A DNA stretch of 42,626 nt, taken from the NCBI GenBank assembly GCA_001464855.1, contig LNEA01000576.1, positions 1 through 42,626 on the forward strand, given 5' to 3'. Made by a program: the position numbers and the translations under genes. Positions 8,244 to 16,556 of the stretch are shown here, piece after piece. Within the stretch, counting starts at the first letter, position 1, and each line of letters starts with the position of its first letter. Origin of the DNA: Rhizobiales bacterium Ga0077530 (lineage in GTDB: Bacteria; Pseudomonadota; Alphaproteobacteria; Rhizobiales; Hyphomicrobiaceae). The notes beneath the pieces are model-generated. The model was not told the origin of the DNA, ran no database searches, and was given only the letters and a program-made list of their open reading frames with translations.

Positions 8244-9286
8244 GGCGTCGCCGGATCGCTGCCAGTGGCTGGCGCGCGCGGCACTTCGCCGCCGAGACCG
8301 ATCTCGCGCGAGACGACGAAGAGGGGACGCCCCTTCACTTCTTCATAGACACGTCCGAGATACTCGCCGATGACGCCGAGCGATATGAGCTGCACACCGG
8401 CGAAAAACATCACCGAGATGATCAGTGTCGGGAAGCCCGGCGCTGTGGTGCCGCGGAGCAGCGTCTCGATGAGGATGAAGAGCGCGAAAACGAAGGCGAA
8501 CGCCGAGACTGCGAGGCCGAGATACGACCACACGCGCAGCGGAATGGTGGAGAACGACACGACACCGTCGATGGCGAAGCGGAGGAGTTGGCGGGGCCGC
8601 CAGCGTGACACGCCGCTCTCGCGTTCCTCGACCTGGAACGGCACCCCGATCGACCGGAAGCCGACCCAAGCGAACAGGCCCTTGTTGAAGCGCGACCGTT
8701 CGTCCATGCGGTTGAGGACGTTGACGACCTTGCGGTCGATAAGACGAAAGTCGCCAGCATCGCGCGGGAGCGACGTGCGGCTTATCCAGGTGAAAACCCA
8801 GTAGAATATGCGCGAGGATAGCCGGTGCATGGTGGTGTCGGTGACCCGGTCCGAGCGCTGGCCGTAGACGACGTCATAGCCTTGCTCCCAGAACCGCAGG
8901 AACGTCGTGATGGCCTCGGGCGGGTGCTGGAGATCGCCGTCCATGACAACGGCGCAATCACCGCCCACGTAGCGCAGGCCTGCCGCGACCGCGATTTCCT
9001 TACCGAAGTTGCGACTGAAGACGATGGCTTTGCAGCGCGGTTCGCGGGCATTCACGAGCGCGAGCACCGATGAAGTCCCGTCGCTCGAACCGTCGTCGAC
9101 AAACACCACTTCCCATGGACGGTTCAAGCGCTCGAGGGCGGAGGTGAGGCGATCGACGAGCCGCGTCAGCCCACGTTCTTCATTGTAGACTGGGACGACG
9201 ACCGACAGCAGACCCGTCTTGCCCCGTGTCTCAATCGGCTCGGCTATCGTTGGACTCGCCAAAGGCACGGCCCGAGTCTCGTTCAC
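8240..9286 (-). CDS. GT2 family polyprenyl-phosphate glycosyltransferase (GtrB/DPM-like)
   Basis: This is a 348-residue protein. The N-terminal GT-A domain starts LSVVVPVYNEE (residues 27-37), with the nucleotide-binding DDGSSDGT (64-71), the metal-binding DGD at 116-118 (MDGDLQHPPEA) and RSRFNKGLFAWVGF near 197-210. Two C-terminal transmembrane helices lie at about 252-275 and 286-308. This is the architecture of GtrB/ArnC-type enzymes that move a sugar from a nucleotide sugar to undecaprenyl phosphate on the cytoplasmic face. Translation starts at GTG 9286 with GGAG six bases before it. The stop overlaps the gtrA-like start, so both products are probably made in proportion and act together. 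Confidence 0.92.
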   Translation of the reverse strand: MNETRAVPLASPTIAEPIETRGKTGLLSVVVPVYNEERGLTRLVDRLTSALERLNRPWEVVFVDDGSSDGTSSVLALVNAREPRCKAIVFSRNFGKEIAVAAGLRYVGGDCAVVMDGDLQHPPEAITTFLRFWEQGYDVVYGQRSDRVTDTTMHRLSSRIFYWVFTWISRTSLPRDAGDFRLIDRKVVNVLNRMDERSRFNKGLFAWVGFRSIGVPFQVEERESGVSRWRPRQLLRFAIDGVVSFSTIPLRVWSYLGLAVSAFAFVFALFILIETLLRGTTAPGFPTLIISVMFFAGVQLISLGVIGEYLGRVYEEVKGRPLFVVSREIGLGGEVPRAPATGSDPATP

Positions 9287-9738
9287 CTGTCGCTCCGTCT
9301 ATCGAGAAGCCAACCACCGCCGACATGGTTGTCCGCGCCTTGGTCGACCGCTCCTACGTTCGAATGGCTCCGTCGTTGCGATGCCCACCCTGTGACACGA
9401 ACCCGCGTACCCGACGTCGGACGGATCCCACGCAGGCTTGGTCGTTGGTCGGGTCGGTGGCAAAGGGACGCCGCGCGGCCGGACGGATGGTTTGCTTCTC
9501 CGCAGTGCCCAATCGGCTCCACATATAGCGACAATCGGTGGATTTTGCACGAGGTGAAGCGTATAACCCCGCCGATCGGCCCTGCGGCGTCAAGACACGG
9601 CGTTGCGGCAGCGTCGATGCGAGCTCGGACGGCCCCTGCGCCGCCGGGAAACGCAGGTACAACCAAATGCTGCAGGCGTATCAGCCTGCGCGCAAGCGGC
9701 CCTCCGAGCGCCGGTTGACTCAAATCTGACGGACCCGC
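9287..9738. other. 452-bp divergent intergenic region (glycosyltransferase / yebC)
   Basis: I see no convincing coding sequence. Both strands have open frames here, but the translations are Arg/Pro/Ser-rich and lack a family pattern or a good ribosome site. The region must contain the two divergent promoters; I could not assign clear -35/-10 boxes. Confidence 0.45.
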
Positions 9739-10488
9739 ATGGCTGGCCATTCCCAATTCAAGAACATCATGCATCGCAAGGGCAAGCAGGACGCTGCCCG
9801 CGCAAAGCTATTCGCCAAGCTCGCTCGAGAGATCACCGTGGCGGCTCGGGCGGGGTTGTCCGACCCGGAGATGAATGCGCGTCTGCGCCTCGCCATACAG
9901 AACGCGCGCGCCGAAAACATGCCGAAGGACAACGTCGAACGGGCGATCAAGAAGGCTCAAGGCGGCGATGTCGAGAACTACGACGAGATCCGCTACGAGG
10001 GCTACGGCCCGGGCGGGGTCGCCATCATCGTCGAGGCGCTGACCGATAACCGCAACCGCACGGGCGGTGCGGTCCGTGCCGTGTTTACCAAGTATTCCGG
10101 CAATCTCGGTGCCACGGGTGCGGTGTCGCACATGTTCAGCCGGGTCGGTGAGATCACCTATGCGGCGGCGGCAGGCTCGGCCGATGCGGTACTCGAGGCG
10201 GCAATTGAGGCTGGTGCCGATGACGTGGTCTCCGACGACAGTGGACACGCCATCGTCTGCGCCTTTGAGGACATGGGATCGGTCGCGTCGGCGCTCGATG
10301 CGACCCTCGGCGCGGCGCAATCGGTCAAGGCGGTCTGGAAACCGGTGACAACGGCGCCACTCGACGAGGACAACGCCGGCACCATCCTCAAGTTGATCGC
10401 CGCTCTCGAAGACGACGACGACGTCCAAGCGGTTTTCGCGAACTTTGAGATCGACGAAGCCACCATGGCTCGTCTGACGGCTGCCTGA
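9739..10488 (+). CDS. yebC: YebC/PmpR family regulatory protein
   Basis: This 249-residue protein is recognisable along its whole length: [18 protein letters not shown] at the start (the family reads MAGHSKWANIKHRK), [35 protein letters not shown] and [13 protein letters not shown]. YebC proteins are cytoplasmic; members have been described both as DNA-binding regulators and, more recently, as factors assisting ribosomes at difficult sequences. The length is normal for the family. In many alphaproteobacteria yebC precedes ruvC, but here it runs into a convergent small membrane-protein gene with one base between the two stops. Confidence 0.95.
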   Translation: MAGHSQFKNIMHRKGKQDAARAKLFAKLAREITVAARAGLSDPEMNARLRLAIQNARAENMPKDNVERAIKKAQGGDVENYDEIRYEGYGPGGVAIIVEALTDNRNRTGGAVRAVFTKYSGNLGATGAVSHMFSRVGEITYAAAAGSADAVLEAAIEAGADDVVSDDSGHAIVCAFEDMGSVASALDATLGAAQSVKAVWKPVTTAPLDEDNAGTILKLIAALEDDDDVQAVFANFEIDEATMARLTAA

Positions 10489-10489
10489 G

Positions 10490-10822
10490 TCATTTCCAGA
10501 ACACCGCCAGCGCCGTGAGCGCCACCCCGATCGCGAACGCGGCCAGTGAGGCTATCGATAGGGCCTGCGCCGCGACATGGCGCGCCGCGTGGCCGGCGAC
10601 CTTGCCGGCGCGGCTCATGTGCGTCGGCGCGTCGCGAACGTCGCGATAGGTATCGCTGAGATCCTCGCTGACCACCACGCGGCGGTGCCATGCCGACTTC
10701 AGCGCGGATTCCACCGCCTGGCCCTTGAGGTCCCAGCGGCCCGCGATGCGCCACATGAGGAAACCGACGACGATCAGCGCCAGCCCTACGCCCAGCAGGA
10801 TCGGATGGGTGGTGAAGGACAT
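10490..10822 (-). CDS. small membrane protein, unknown function
   Basis: I do not recognise this 110-residue protein. It has two strongly hydrophobic segments, about residues 7-25 (ILLGVGLALIVVGFLMWRI) and 87-108, flanking a charged, partly helical middle (VVVSEDLSDTYRDVRDAPTHMSR). The likely topology is a two-helix hairpin in the inner membrane. AGGGAG about eight bases before ATG 10822 and the clear membrane segments support a real gene. The upstream ThDP-enzyme gene ends 45 bp away on the same strand, so the two may be cotranscribed. Confidence 0.65.
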   Translation of the reverse strand: MSFTTHPILLGVGLALIVVGFLMWRIAGRWDLKGQAVESALKSAWHRRVVVSEDLSDTYRDVRDAPTHMSRAGKVAGHAARHVAAQALSIASLAAFAIGVALTALAVFWK

Positions 10823-10867
10823 CGACGGCTCCCTGTCATCGCCGCGCAGGTTATGCCGACCCGGCTT

Positions 10868-12493
10868 CTACTTGATGATCGGCGACGCGATCGACTCGAT
10901 CATGATGTTGACGCAGGCCGGCTTGCCCGACGCGATCGCGCGTTCGATCGCCGCCGGCAGCGCTGCCACGTCGTCGATCATCTCGCCGTATCCGCCGAGC
11001 GCCGTGACGACCTGGTCATAGCGCGTCGGCAGTAGTGCGCAGCCGTGCATCCGTTGGGCGCCGTAGTCGCGAAGCTGAATTTGGCTCTCGGCGTTCCAGC
11101 AGGCATCGTTGCCGACGATGGCAATGAACGGCAGGTTGTGCCGCACCGCGGTGTCGAATTCGGACATGTGGAAACCGAAGGTGCCATCGCCCATGACCGA
11201 GATGATCGGCGCTTTCGTCTCCCAGGCGCGGGCGGCGATGGCGAACGGGATACCCGCGCCGATAGAACCAGCGACGCCGTTGACGATCCGGCGCGGCGGA
11301 GCGATCAAGCTCTGCGCCCACTGCGCGAACTCACCGCCATCGCAGAGAAGCACGGTCTTGGGATCGCGCTCGACGATCGGCTTCAATGCGGTGAACACTT
11401 CAGCGGCGTGCAATCGACCATTCTTGCCTTTCAGCGTCGACCAGTTCTCGGGGCGGCCATCGAGCAGACGCCGCGCCTGACCGAGCCAGGCGGCGGGGCG
11501 CGCCTCGCGCTTGCCGGCACGCGCGATCAGGGTCTGGGCGGCGGCCCTGGCATCAGCAAGCACGCCGAATGCGAGGCGCTCACCCAATTCCTTGCGCGCG
11601 CGCGCAAGCAGCGCCGGCTCCGGATCGATGCTGATCACACGGCAGGTGTTCGCGACGACTGGCGGCTTGGCCCACTTCAGCGTGAAGTCGAGGGGCTTGC
11701 CCAGCAGCACGATCAGATCGGTTTCCTTGAGCAGCGTCGAGAACGCGCCGAGCGTGGCGTCATTGATGCCGCGCGGACTTTCCATCAGCACGACGGGGAC
11801 CTGAACCGCCTTCTCGAGTTCCGCGAGCAGCGGCCGGCCGTGCGGGCCCGAAAGGTGAGGCGCGCCAATGATCAAAGGCGCCCGCGCCTTCGCCAGTGCT
11901 TCGAGTACGGCGTCGGCGAGCGCATCGGGAAGCGCCGTCGCATTCGCCGCCACAGCCGACGGAATCGCAGCCCGCGAGACCTCGACGTCTTCATCGAGCA
12001 GGTCCGATGGCAGGCTCAGGTGCACGGGACCCGGCCGGCCCGAGCGGGCGATCTCGAACGCTTTGGCGACGTCCTCGCCGAGGTTCGCGGCCGACGTCGA
12101 CGTCCACGATGCCTTGGCGACCGGGCGCGCGAGATCGGCCTGCGCGATTTCCTGGAAGCCGCCGCGGCCAAGCTCGTCGGTGGCGGCATGGCCCGACAGC
12201 AGCACCATCGGCGACTCGTTGGCGAGTGCGGTGTAGAGCGCGCCCACCGCGTTGGCGTGCCCCGGCCCACCCGTCACCATCGCGACGCCGGGCTCGCCCG
12301 AGAGGCGGCCCCACGCGTCCGCCATGTGCACTGTCGCGGCCTCGTGGCGGACGTGGATCAACTCGAGCTTGGTTTCCAGCGCCGCGTCGAAGATCGACAT
12401 GATGTGGTTGCCGGAAAGCGTGAAAACCTTGGTCGTTCCCAGGTTCTCCAGCGTGCGCGCGACGATGTCGGCGCCCCTCAGCGTGTCAGTCAT
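10868..12493 (-). CDS. thiamine diphosphate-dependent enzyme, acetolactate synthase-like
   Basis: This is a 541-residue ThDP enzyme with the usual three domains. The N-terminal pyrimidine-binding domain holds the catalytic Glu51 in IHVRHEAATVHMADAWGR. A central domain follows. The C-terminal pyrophosphate-binding domain has GDG...N (VMGDGTFGFHMSEFD, ending IVGNDACWN). It resembles acetolactate synthase-like and 2-hydroxyacyl-CoA lyase-like decarboxylases/ligases of unknown substrate; no ilvN small subunit is next to it, which argues against a biosynthetic acetolactate synthase. GAGGAA precedes ATG 12493. The gene upstream on the same strand encodes a 2-keto-4-pentenoate hydratase-like protein, so the pair may act in one carbonyl or keto-acid catabolic route (inference). 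Confidence 0.88.
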   Translation of the reverse strand: MTDTLRGADIVARTLENLGTTKVFTLSGNHIMSIFDAALETKLELIHVRHEAATVHMADAWGRLSGEPGVAMVTGGPGHANAVGALYTALANESPMVLLSGHAATDELGRGGFQEIAQADLARPVAKASWTSTSAANLGEDVAKAFEIARSGRPGPVHLSLPSDLLDEDVEVSRAAIPSAVAANATALPDALADAVLEALAKARAPLIIGAPHLSGPHGRPLLAELEKAVQVPVVLMESPRGINDATLGAFSTLLKETDLIVLLGKPLDFTLKWAKPPVVANTCRVISIDPEPALLARARKELGERLAFGVLADARAAAQTLIARAGKREARPAAWLGQARRLLDGRPENWSTLKGKNGRLHAAEVFTALKPIVERDPKTVLLCDGGEFAQWAQSLIAPPRRIVNGVAGSIGAGIPFAIAARAWETKAPIISVMGDGTFGFHMSEFDTAVRHNLPFIAIVGNDACWNAESQIQLRDYGAQRMHGCALLPTRYDQVVTALGGYGEMIDDVAALPAAIERAIASGKPACVNIMIESIASPIIK

Positions 12494-12652
12494 GGCAAGC
12501 GTTCCTCGTTCCGATATGGCGCGTCTCGTCAGCGACGGACCCGCGTCGATTGCGTTGGGATCAGGCGTAACATGCCGGCGGCGGGACATGGAATGGCCTT
12601 GGCGGCGCGGCGGTGCCCCGCTCCCGCATGGCCTAAGCCGAAGGCGCCCGTC

Positions 12653-13435
12653 TCACGTGAAACAGATCTCGACCCGGCCGAGCGCTCCGAAATCCGCGAT
12701 CGCGGTCTGGCCGGGTTTGAGGGGCACCATGCCGGTGCAAGTACCCGTCGACAGAATCTCCCCCCGCTTCAGCCCAATCCCGGCAGTGCTGAGCGTATTG
12801 ATGACCCAGTCGAGCACCTTGCGCGGATCGCCGAGTGGATCGGCGCCGCTCCCTTCGCCGGCCAGGGTGCCATCGATCGTGAGGCGTACCGGATGGCGCG
12901 GGATGTCGAGGTCTCGCCACTCGGTTGTTGGCGTGCCGAGCACCATCGCAGCATTCAGCATACAGTCCGCTACGACCGAGCCGGCGTCATGGAACGGCAC
13001 CTGCGTGTACCTCGTGCCGACGATTTCGAACGCCGGCATGATCGCATCGATCGCCGCGACGATTTCCTCGCGGTCATACGGCATCGCTCGCGCCGGCAGG
13101 TCGCGACCAAGTCGGTAGGCAAATTCGCTTTCAAGCGTCATGGCATGACGCGTCGGCGCCGCCGGTTTCGTTGCACTGGTGTACACGTTGCGCGCAAAAA
13201 ACGGCCCGTACATCGGTTCCTTGACGCCGAACTTGTCCATCGTCGGGACAGCGGTGGCGCCGATCTTCCAGCCGGCGACGGTATCCGGCCAGATCCCGCG
13301 AAAAGCGCTCTGCACCTCGTAGCCCTCGGCCAGCGATTGTGGCCGGATCGCTTCGGGCAGCGCTTCGATCACACGGCCTTCGCGACGTGCGGCGGCCAGG
13401 AAGGCGGCGGCGTCTTCAACGCGCTTCGACGTCAT
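12653..13435 (-). CDS. 2-keto-4-pentenoate hydratase / FAH-family protein (MhpD-like)
   Basis: This 260-residue protein belongs to the fumarylacetoacetase C-terminal superfamily, hydratase/decarboxylase branch. Typical features are GWKIGATAV, the metal-binding ESEFAYRLGRDLP segment, and the C-terminal LSTGTCTGMVPLKPGQTAIADFGALG. MhpD/XylJ-type members hydrate 2-hydroxypenta-2,4-dienoate after meta-cleavage of aromatics; paralogs act on other keto acids. No aldolase or aldehyde dehydrogenase gene accompanies it, so the pathway is open. It is 159 bp upstream of the ThDP-enzyme gene on the same strand. GAGAG lies before ATG 13435. Confidence 0.87.
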   Translation of the reverse strand: MTSKRVEDAAAFLAAARREGRVIEALPEAIRPQSLAEGYEVQSAFRGIWPDTVAGWKIGATAVPTMDKFGVKEPMYGPFFARNVYTSATKPAAPTRHAMTLESEFAYRLGRDLPARAMPYDREEIVAAIDAIMPAFEIVGTRYTQVPFHDAGSVVADCMLNAAMVLGTPTTEWRDLDIPRHPVRLTIDGTLAGEGSGADPLGDPRKVLDWVINTLSTAGIGLKRGEILSTGTCTGMVPLKPGQTAIADFGALGRVEICFT

Positions 13436-13486
13436 GTACGGTTTCTCTCGTGGACCAGGGTTGGTGAGCAGCAGAGCGTAGGGTGG

Positions 13487-14401
13487 TTAAACCGTGGCTC
13501 GTACGGGTGCCGAAGAGACAGCGTAATCAACGAGGCGACGAAATTCCACTTCCGTCAGTATCCGAATGTCGCGCCCTTCGGCGATGGCCGCTTCGGCGCG
13601 CTGGTGTTTGCCGCTCTTGGCGTGACCCCAAGCCTCCTGGTCGCGGCGGCCGACCACGAGAATGGTTGTTCTGGTTTTGGCAAAGCCGAGGTCGACACGG
13701 CATCCTGCCGACGCGGCGAATGCAGCCAGAGGTCCCTTGCCGCCGTCGAATTCACCTGAAAGCACCACGACGTGCCCGCTTAGTGGTCCGTCTGGAGAAC
13801 CCGCGGCCGCAATGTCATCTTGATGGGCAGCCAGCTTGAAGCTGGAAGCGCGGCGCGGCTGGGCGTTGGCAATCGCAAGTGCTCGCCGCTCTATTTCCGC
13901 GGGGCTCATGGATGCGCCTGCACGGCATAATTTCACGATGCGCCCACAGGCCATCGCATCGCTCAGGGCGTCATGGTGATTGAGCTCAATTTCGAAGGCG
14001 GCGCAAAGCTCGGCCAACCCGTGACGACGGAACTCAGGCCAGGTGCGCCGCGCGAGCGCGTGACTGTCGATCCACTGCGAGCGAAGCGGCGTCAAACCAT
14101 AGCGCTGGCACGCCTCCATGAGCGCGTACTCGTCGAAATTTGTGTGGCTCGCAATGACTTGCCCGCCGAGCGATGCCTCGATGCACTCGAACACAGCCGG
14201 CCATTTCGGCGCGTCCAACACGTGTTGCGGCGTGATCCGGTGGATCCGAATGTTGTGCGGTTCAAACTCGCATTCAGGATTGACCAGGGTAGACCATTGC
14301 CACTCGATGCCGTCGCCATTGAAGCAGACGAGACCGATCTGGCAGATCGAGCCGCGGTCCCGGTTGGCCGTCTCCACGTCGATGGCGATGAAATAGTCCA
14401 T
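13487..14401 (-). CDS. DnaQ-like 3'-5' exonuclease fused to a BRCT domain
   Basis: This is a 304-residue protein. Residues 1-160 form a DEDDh exonuclease: Asp8 and Glu10 in FIAIDVETAN, Asp90 in ASHTNFDEYAL, and the His143...Asp148 pair in NHHDALSDA. Residues from about 205 to 295 (GHVVVLSGEFDGGKGPLAAFAASAGCRV...TTILVVGRRD) form a BRCT-like domain. Such fusions occur as accessory exonucleases outside the DNA polymerase III core; the BRCT part would recruit the nuclease to DNA ends or to a partner. All catalytic residues are present. GAGG six bases before ATG 14401 supports the start. The neighbours give no pathway. Confidence 0.88.
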   Translation of the reverse strand: MDYFIAIDVETANRDRGSICQIGLVCFNGDGIEWQWSTLVNPECEFEPHNIRIHRITPQHVLDAPKWPAVFECIEASLGGQVIASHTNFDEYALMEACQRYGLTPLRSQWIDSHALARRTWPEFRRHGLAELCAAFEIELNHHDALSDAMACGRIVKLCRAGASMSPAEIERRALAIANAQPRRASSFKLAAHQDDIAAAGSPDGPLSGHVVVLSGEFDGGKGPLAAFAASAGCRVDLGFAKTRTTILVVGRRDQEAWGHAKSGKHQRAEAAIAEGRDIRILTEVEFRRLVDYAVSSAPVRATV

Positions 14402-14601
14402 CCGGCGCCTCGCAATCCCCGGGTCGCACCCTAAAGAGAAGCCTCATCGTTGGCGATTCTGCCGCGGCTGTGTACGGCGGCACGTGCCGCAATTGTTCCG
14501 CATTGACGGCCTAGTTGAGCATCATCATTGTGAGTCGAATAGTGGGCGCGATCCGCCCTGTGGGTATCGCGGCACACTTGAAGCGCAATCAGAGGCTTGG
14601 A

Positions 14602-15687
14602 ATGTCGGGCTGGCGCAAACTTCGCGCGGGAGCGTTTGCCGTCGGGATGGCCACAGTGGCCGTCGCCGGGGCATTTGCGTTGCCCGGCGGCGAGATCGCG
14701 CCCTCGGCATGGGCGCAAAGCGGCTGGTGGCCGTGGTCGTCGGATGATCGTCGCCCGCCGCGGCCGCCGGAGCCGCGCGAGCCCGTGTATCGTGGACCGC
14801 AGCCAGCCGCACCCTGGGGCGCTCAGACGCGCCCGCCCGATGGCGCGCCGCAAGCCGGCAACAACATTTGCCTGCAACTGGAACAACGGCTCGTGGTCGA
14901 GGGCCAGCGCGGCAATCAGGGTCGCGACGCGCTGCCGCGGATCGAGGGCGAGATGCGCCAACTCGACCGCGATCTCCGCACCGCGACCGCGCAGCTCGAT
15001 CGCAGCGATTGCTTCGAGACTTGGTTGTTCTCGCGGACGCTGCGGCGCACGCGCCAATGTGTGGATATGGCCAGCCGGACCGAGGATCTGCGGCGTCGGC
15101 TCAGCGAACTCGATATCCAGCGCCAGCAGATCATGGGCGGCCAGGGGACGCGGTCGATGCAGGATGAGATCATCCGCGAACTGGCGCGCAACAACTGCGG
15201 GGCGTCCTACCAACAGGAAGCGCGGCGTCGCGGCGATTCAAATCCGTTCAGCTCGCTTTGGCAGGACGAGGACAGCGGGCCCGGTGCACGTCCGCCGACC
15301 AACCAGTTTGGCGCGCTGCCCTATGCGACCTATCGGACGCTGTGTGTGCGGCTTTGCGACGGCTACTATTTCCCGGTCAGCTTCGCGACGCTGCCGAACC
15401 ATTTCCCGCGTGACTCCGAAGTCTGTCATTCGAAGTGCGCGGCGCCGACTGAACTCTACTATCACCAGAACCCCGGCGGTGCCGTCGAGCAGATGGTGTC
15501 GGTGACCGACCAGAAGCCGTACACCAGTTTGCGCAATGCCTTCCGGCATCGGAAGGAATACGTGAGGGACTGCTCGTGCAAGCAGGCCGAATACAAGCCG
15601 TCGACCGACGTACCTGGTGAACGGAAGGCCGAGGCGCCGCTGCAGCAACGCGCCGCGCCGGCAGTGGCGGCCACCCCACGCCGCTAA
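14602..15687 (+). CDS. DUF2865 domain-containing exported protein
   Basis: This 361-residue protein has an N-terminal signal peptide (basic RKLR, hydrophobic core AVGMATVAVAGAFAL, cleavage likely after SAWAQ), a Pro/Arg-rich linker and a helical central part. The conserved Cys-rich C-terminal block follows: TLCVRLCDGYYFPVSFATLPNHF, CHSKCAAPTELYYH and CSCKQ. This DUF2865 signature is common in Hyphomicrobiales and has no known function. The even number of conserved Cys suggests disulfides in the periplasm. AGAGG six bases before ATG 14602 favours this start over an in-frame ATG at 14515. The last residues are Ala/Pro rich. Confidence 0.88.
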   Translation: MSGWRKLRAGAFAVGMATVAVAGAFALPGGEIAPSAWAQSGWWPWSSDDRRPPRPPEPREPVYRGPQPAAPWGAQTRPPDGAPQAGNNICLQLEQRLVVEGQRGNQGRDALPRIEGEMRQLDRDLRTATAQLDRSDCFETWLFSRTLRRTRQCVDMASRTEDLRRRLSELDIQRQQIMGGQGTRSMQDEIIRELARNNCGASYQQEARRRGDSNPFSSLWQDEDSGPGARPPTNQFGALPYATYRTLCVRLCDGYYFPVSFATLPNHFPRDSEVCHSKCAAPTELYYHQNPGGAVEQMVSVTDQKPYTSLRNAFRHRKEYVRDCSCKQAEYKPSTDVPGERKAEAPLQQRAAPAVAATPRR

Positions 15688-15881
15688 AAGCGGAACGCCG
15701 CATTAGCCTGTGCCCGCTCGGCACCACCGACGCCCAAATCATGATCTGACAGAGGTTTAGCGCCAACCCAGCGTTGCGGAACGCGCTGTCGTCCGCCTAC
15801 GCTACAACGAATGACAGAAACACTGTCGCACTCCGTCGGCAAATGCGTCGACTTAATTGTTCCTGCGTACCGGGTGCCGTG

Positions 15882-16541
15882 ATGCGTGACTTCATGACTG
15901 CCGACGGCATTGAGCCGCGGGATAGTGGTTCAAGGCTCCCGGAGCTCCTGCGCATCCGACCGATCGGAATTGATGATTGGTCGAACGTCCGCTACGTCCA
16001 CGGCAAGGCGTTCCGCACGATCCTCGGGCCTCATCTGACACCGGAAACGATCTCGGCCTTCCTGGCGGCGTTGGACGACCCTGGCTACGTCGATCGGTTA
16101 CGCGATTGCGATCTGATCGGCGCCTGGCTCGATGGCGAATTGGTCGGCACGGCTGGCTGGCGGCGAGTCGACGACCGTGCCGCCGTCGCTACGATCGAGG
16201 GACTGTTTGTCCGCCCGATGTTCGCATTCATGGGGATCGGATCAGCTCTCCTGGCACATGCCGAAAGCCGGGCGCGTGACGCTGGCTGCGTGGCGTTCAC
16301 GGCGACGGTGGCGCCTGTCTCGGTCCCGTTCATGCTCCGCTTCGGCTACGATATCGCGGCTCATGGCGCCGATCTCCCGGAGGCGCCGTTCGACGAGCCG
16401 ATGTTCCTCATGCGCAAACGTGAGGGAGCGACAGCGCGGGCGCCGATCGTATCGGGCGACGCCGTCGATGCCGGTAGTCGCGACCCTGACGCTATCGCCT
16501 GCGGTACTGCGCGACCGCGCGTCCTATTGTTCGGCAAATAA
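15882..16541 (+). CDS. GNAT family N-acetyltransferase
   Basis: This is a roughly 219-residue protein with a GNAT fold: LRIRPIGIDDWSNVRYVH (strand 1/helix 1), GELVGTAGWRRVDD (strands 2-3), the acetyl-CoA loop GLFVRPMFAFMGIGSALLAHAE and the terminal MLRFGYDIA. It acetylates an unknown amine. The start is uncertain: ATG 15843, 15882 and 15894 are all in frame, and none has a strong ribosome site. The last 35 residues after FLMRKREG are not part of the domain. It is convergent with the gltX gene, 15 bp from its frame-restored stop. Confidence 0.82.
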   Translation: MRDFMTADGIEPRDSGSRLPELLRIRPIGIDDWSNVRYVHGKAFRTILGPHLTPETISAFLAALDDPGYVDRLRDCDLIGAWLDGELVGTAGWRRVDDRAAVATIEGLFVRPMFAFMGIGSALLAHAESRARDAGCVAFTATVAPVSVPFMLRFGYDIAAHGADLPEAPFDEPMFLMRKREGATARAPIVSGDAVDAGSRDPDAIACGTARPRVLLFGK

Positions 16542-16556
16542 TCCCAACGCCGCGCG

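Noticed and set aside
9287-9738. Open frames between the glycosyltransferase and yebC genes
   Set aside because: Translations are Arg/Pro/Ser-rich without motifs, and no convincing ribosome site precedes them.
11045-13759. Very long plus-strand open frame (about 900 codons) opposite the ThDP and hydratase genes
   Set aside because: It is antisense to two well-conserved genes, very rich in Arg/Asp/His, and has no family pattern; long antisense frames are expected in high-G+C DNA.
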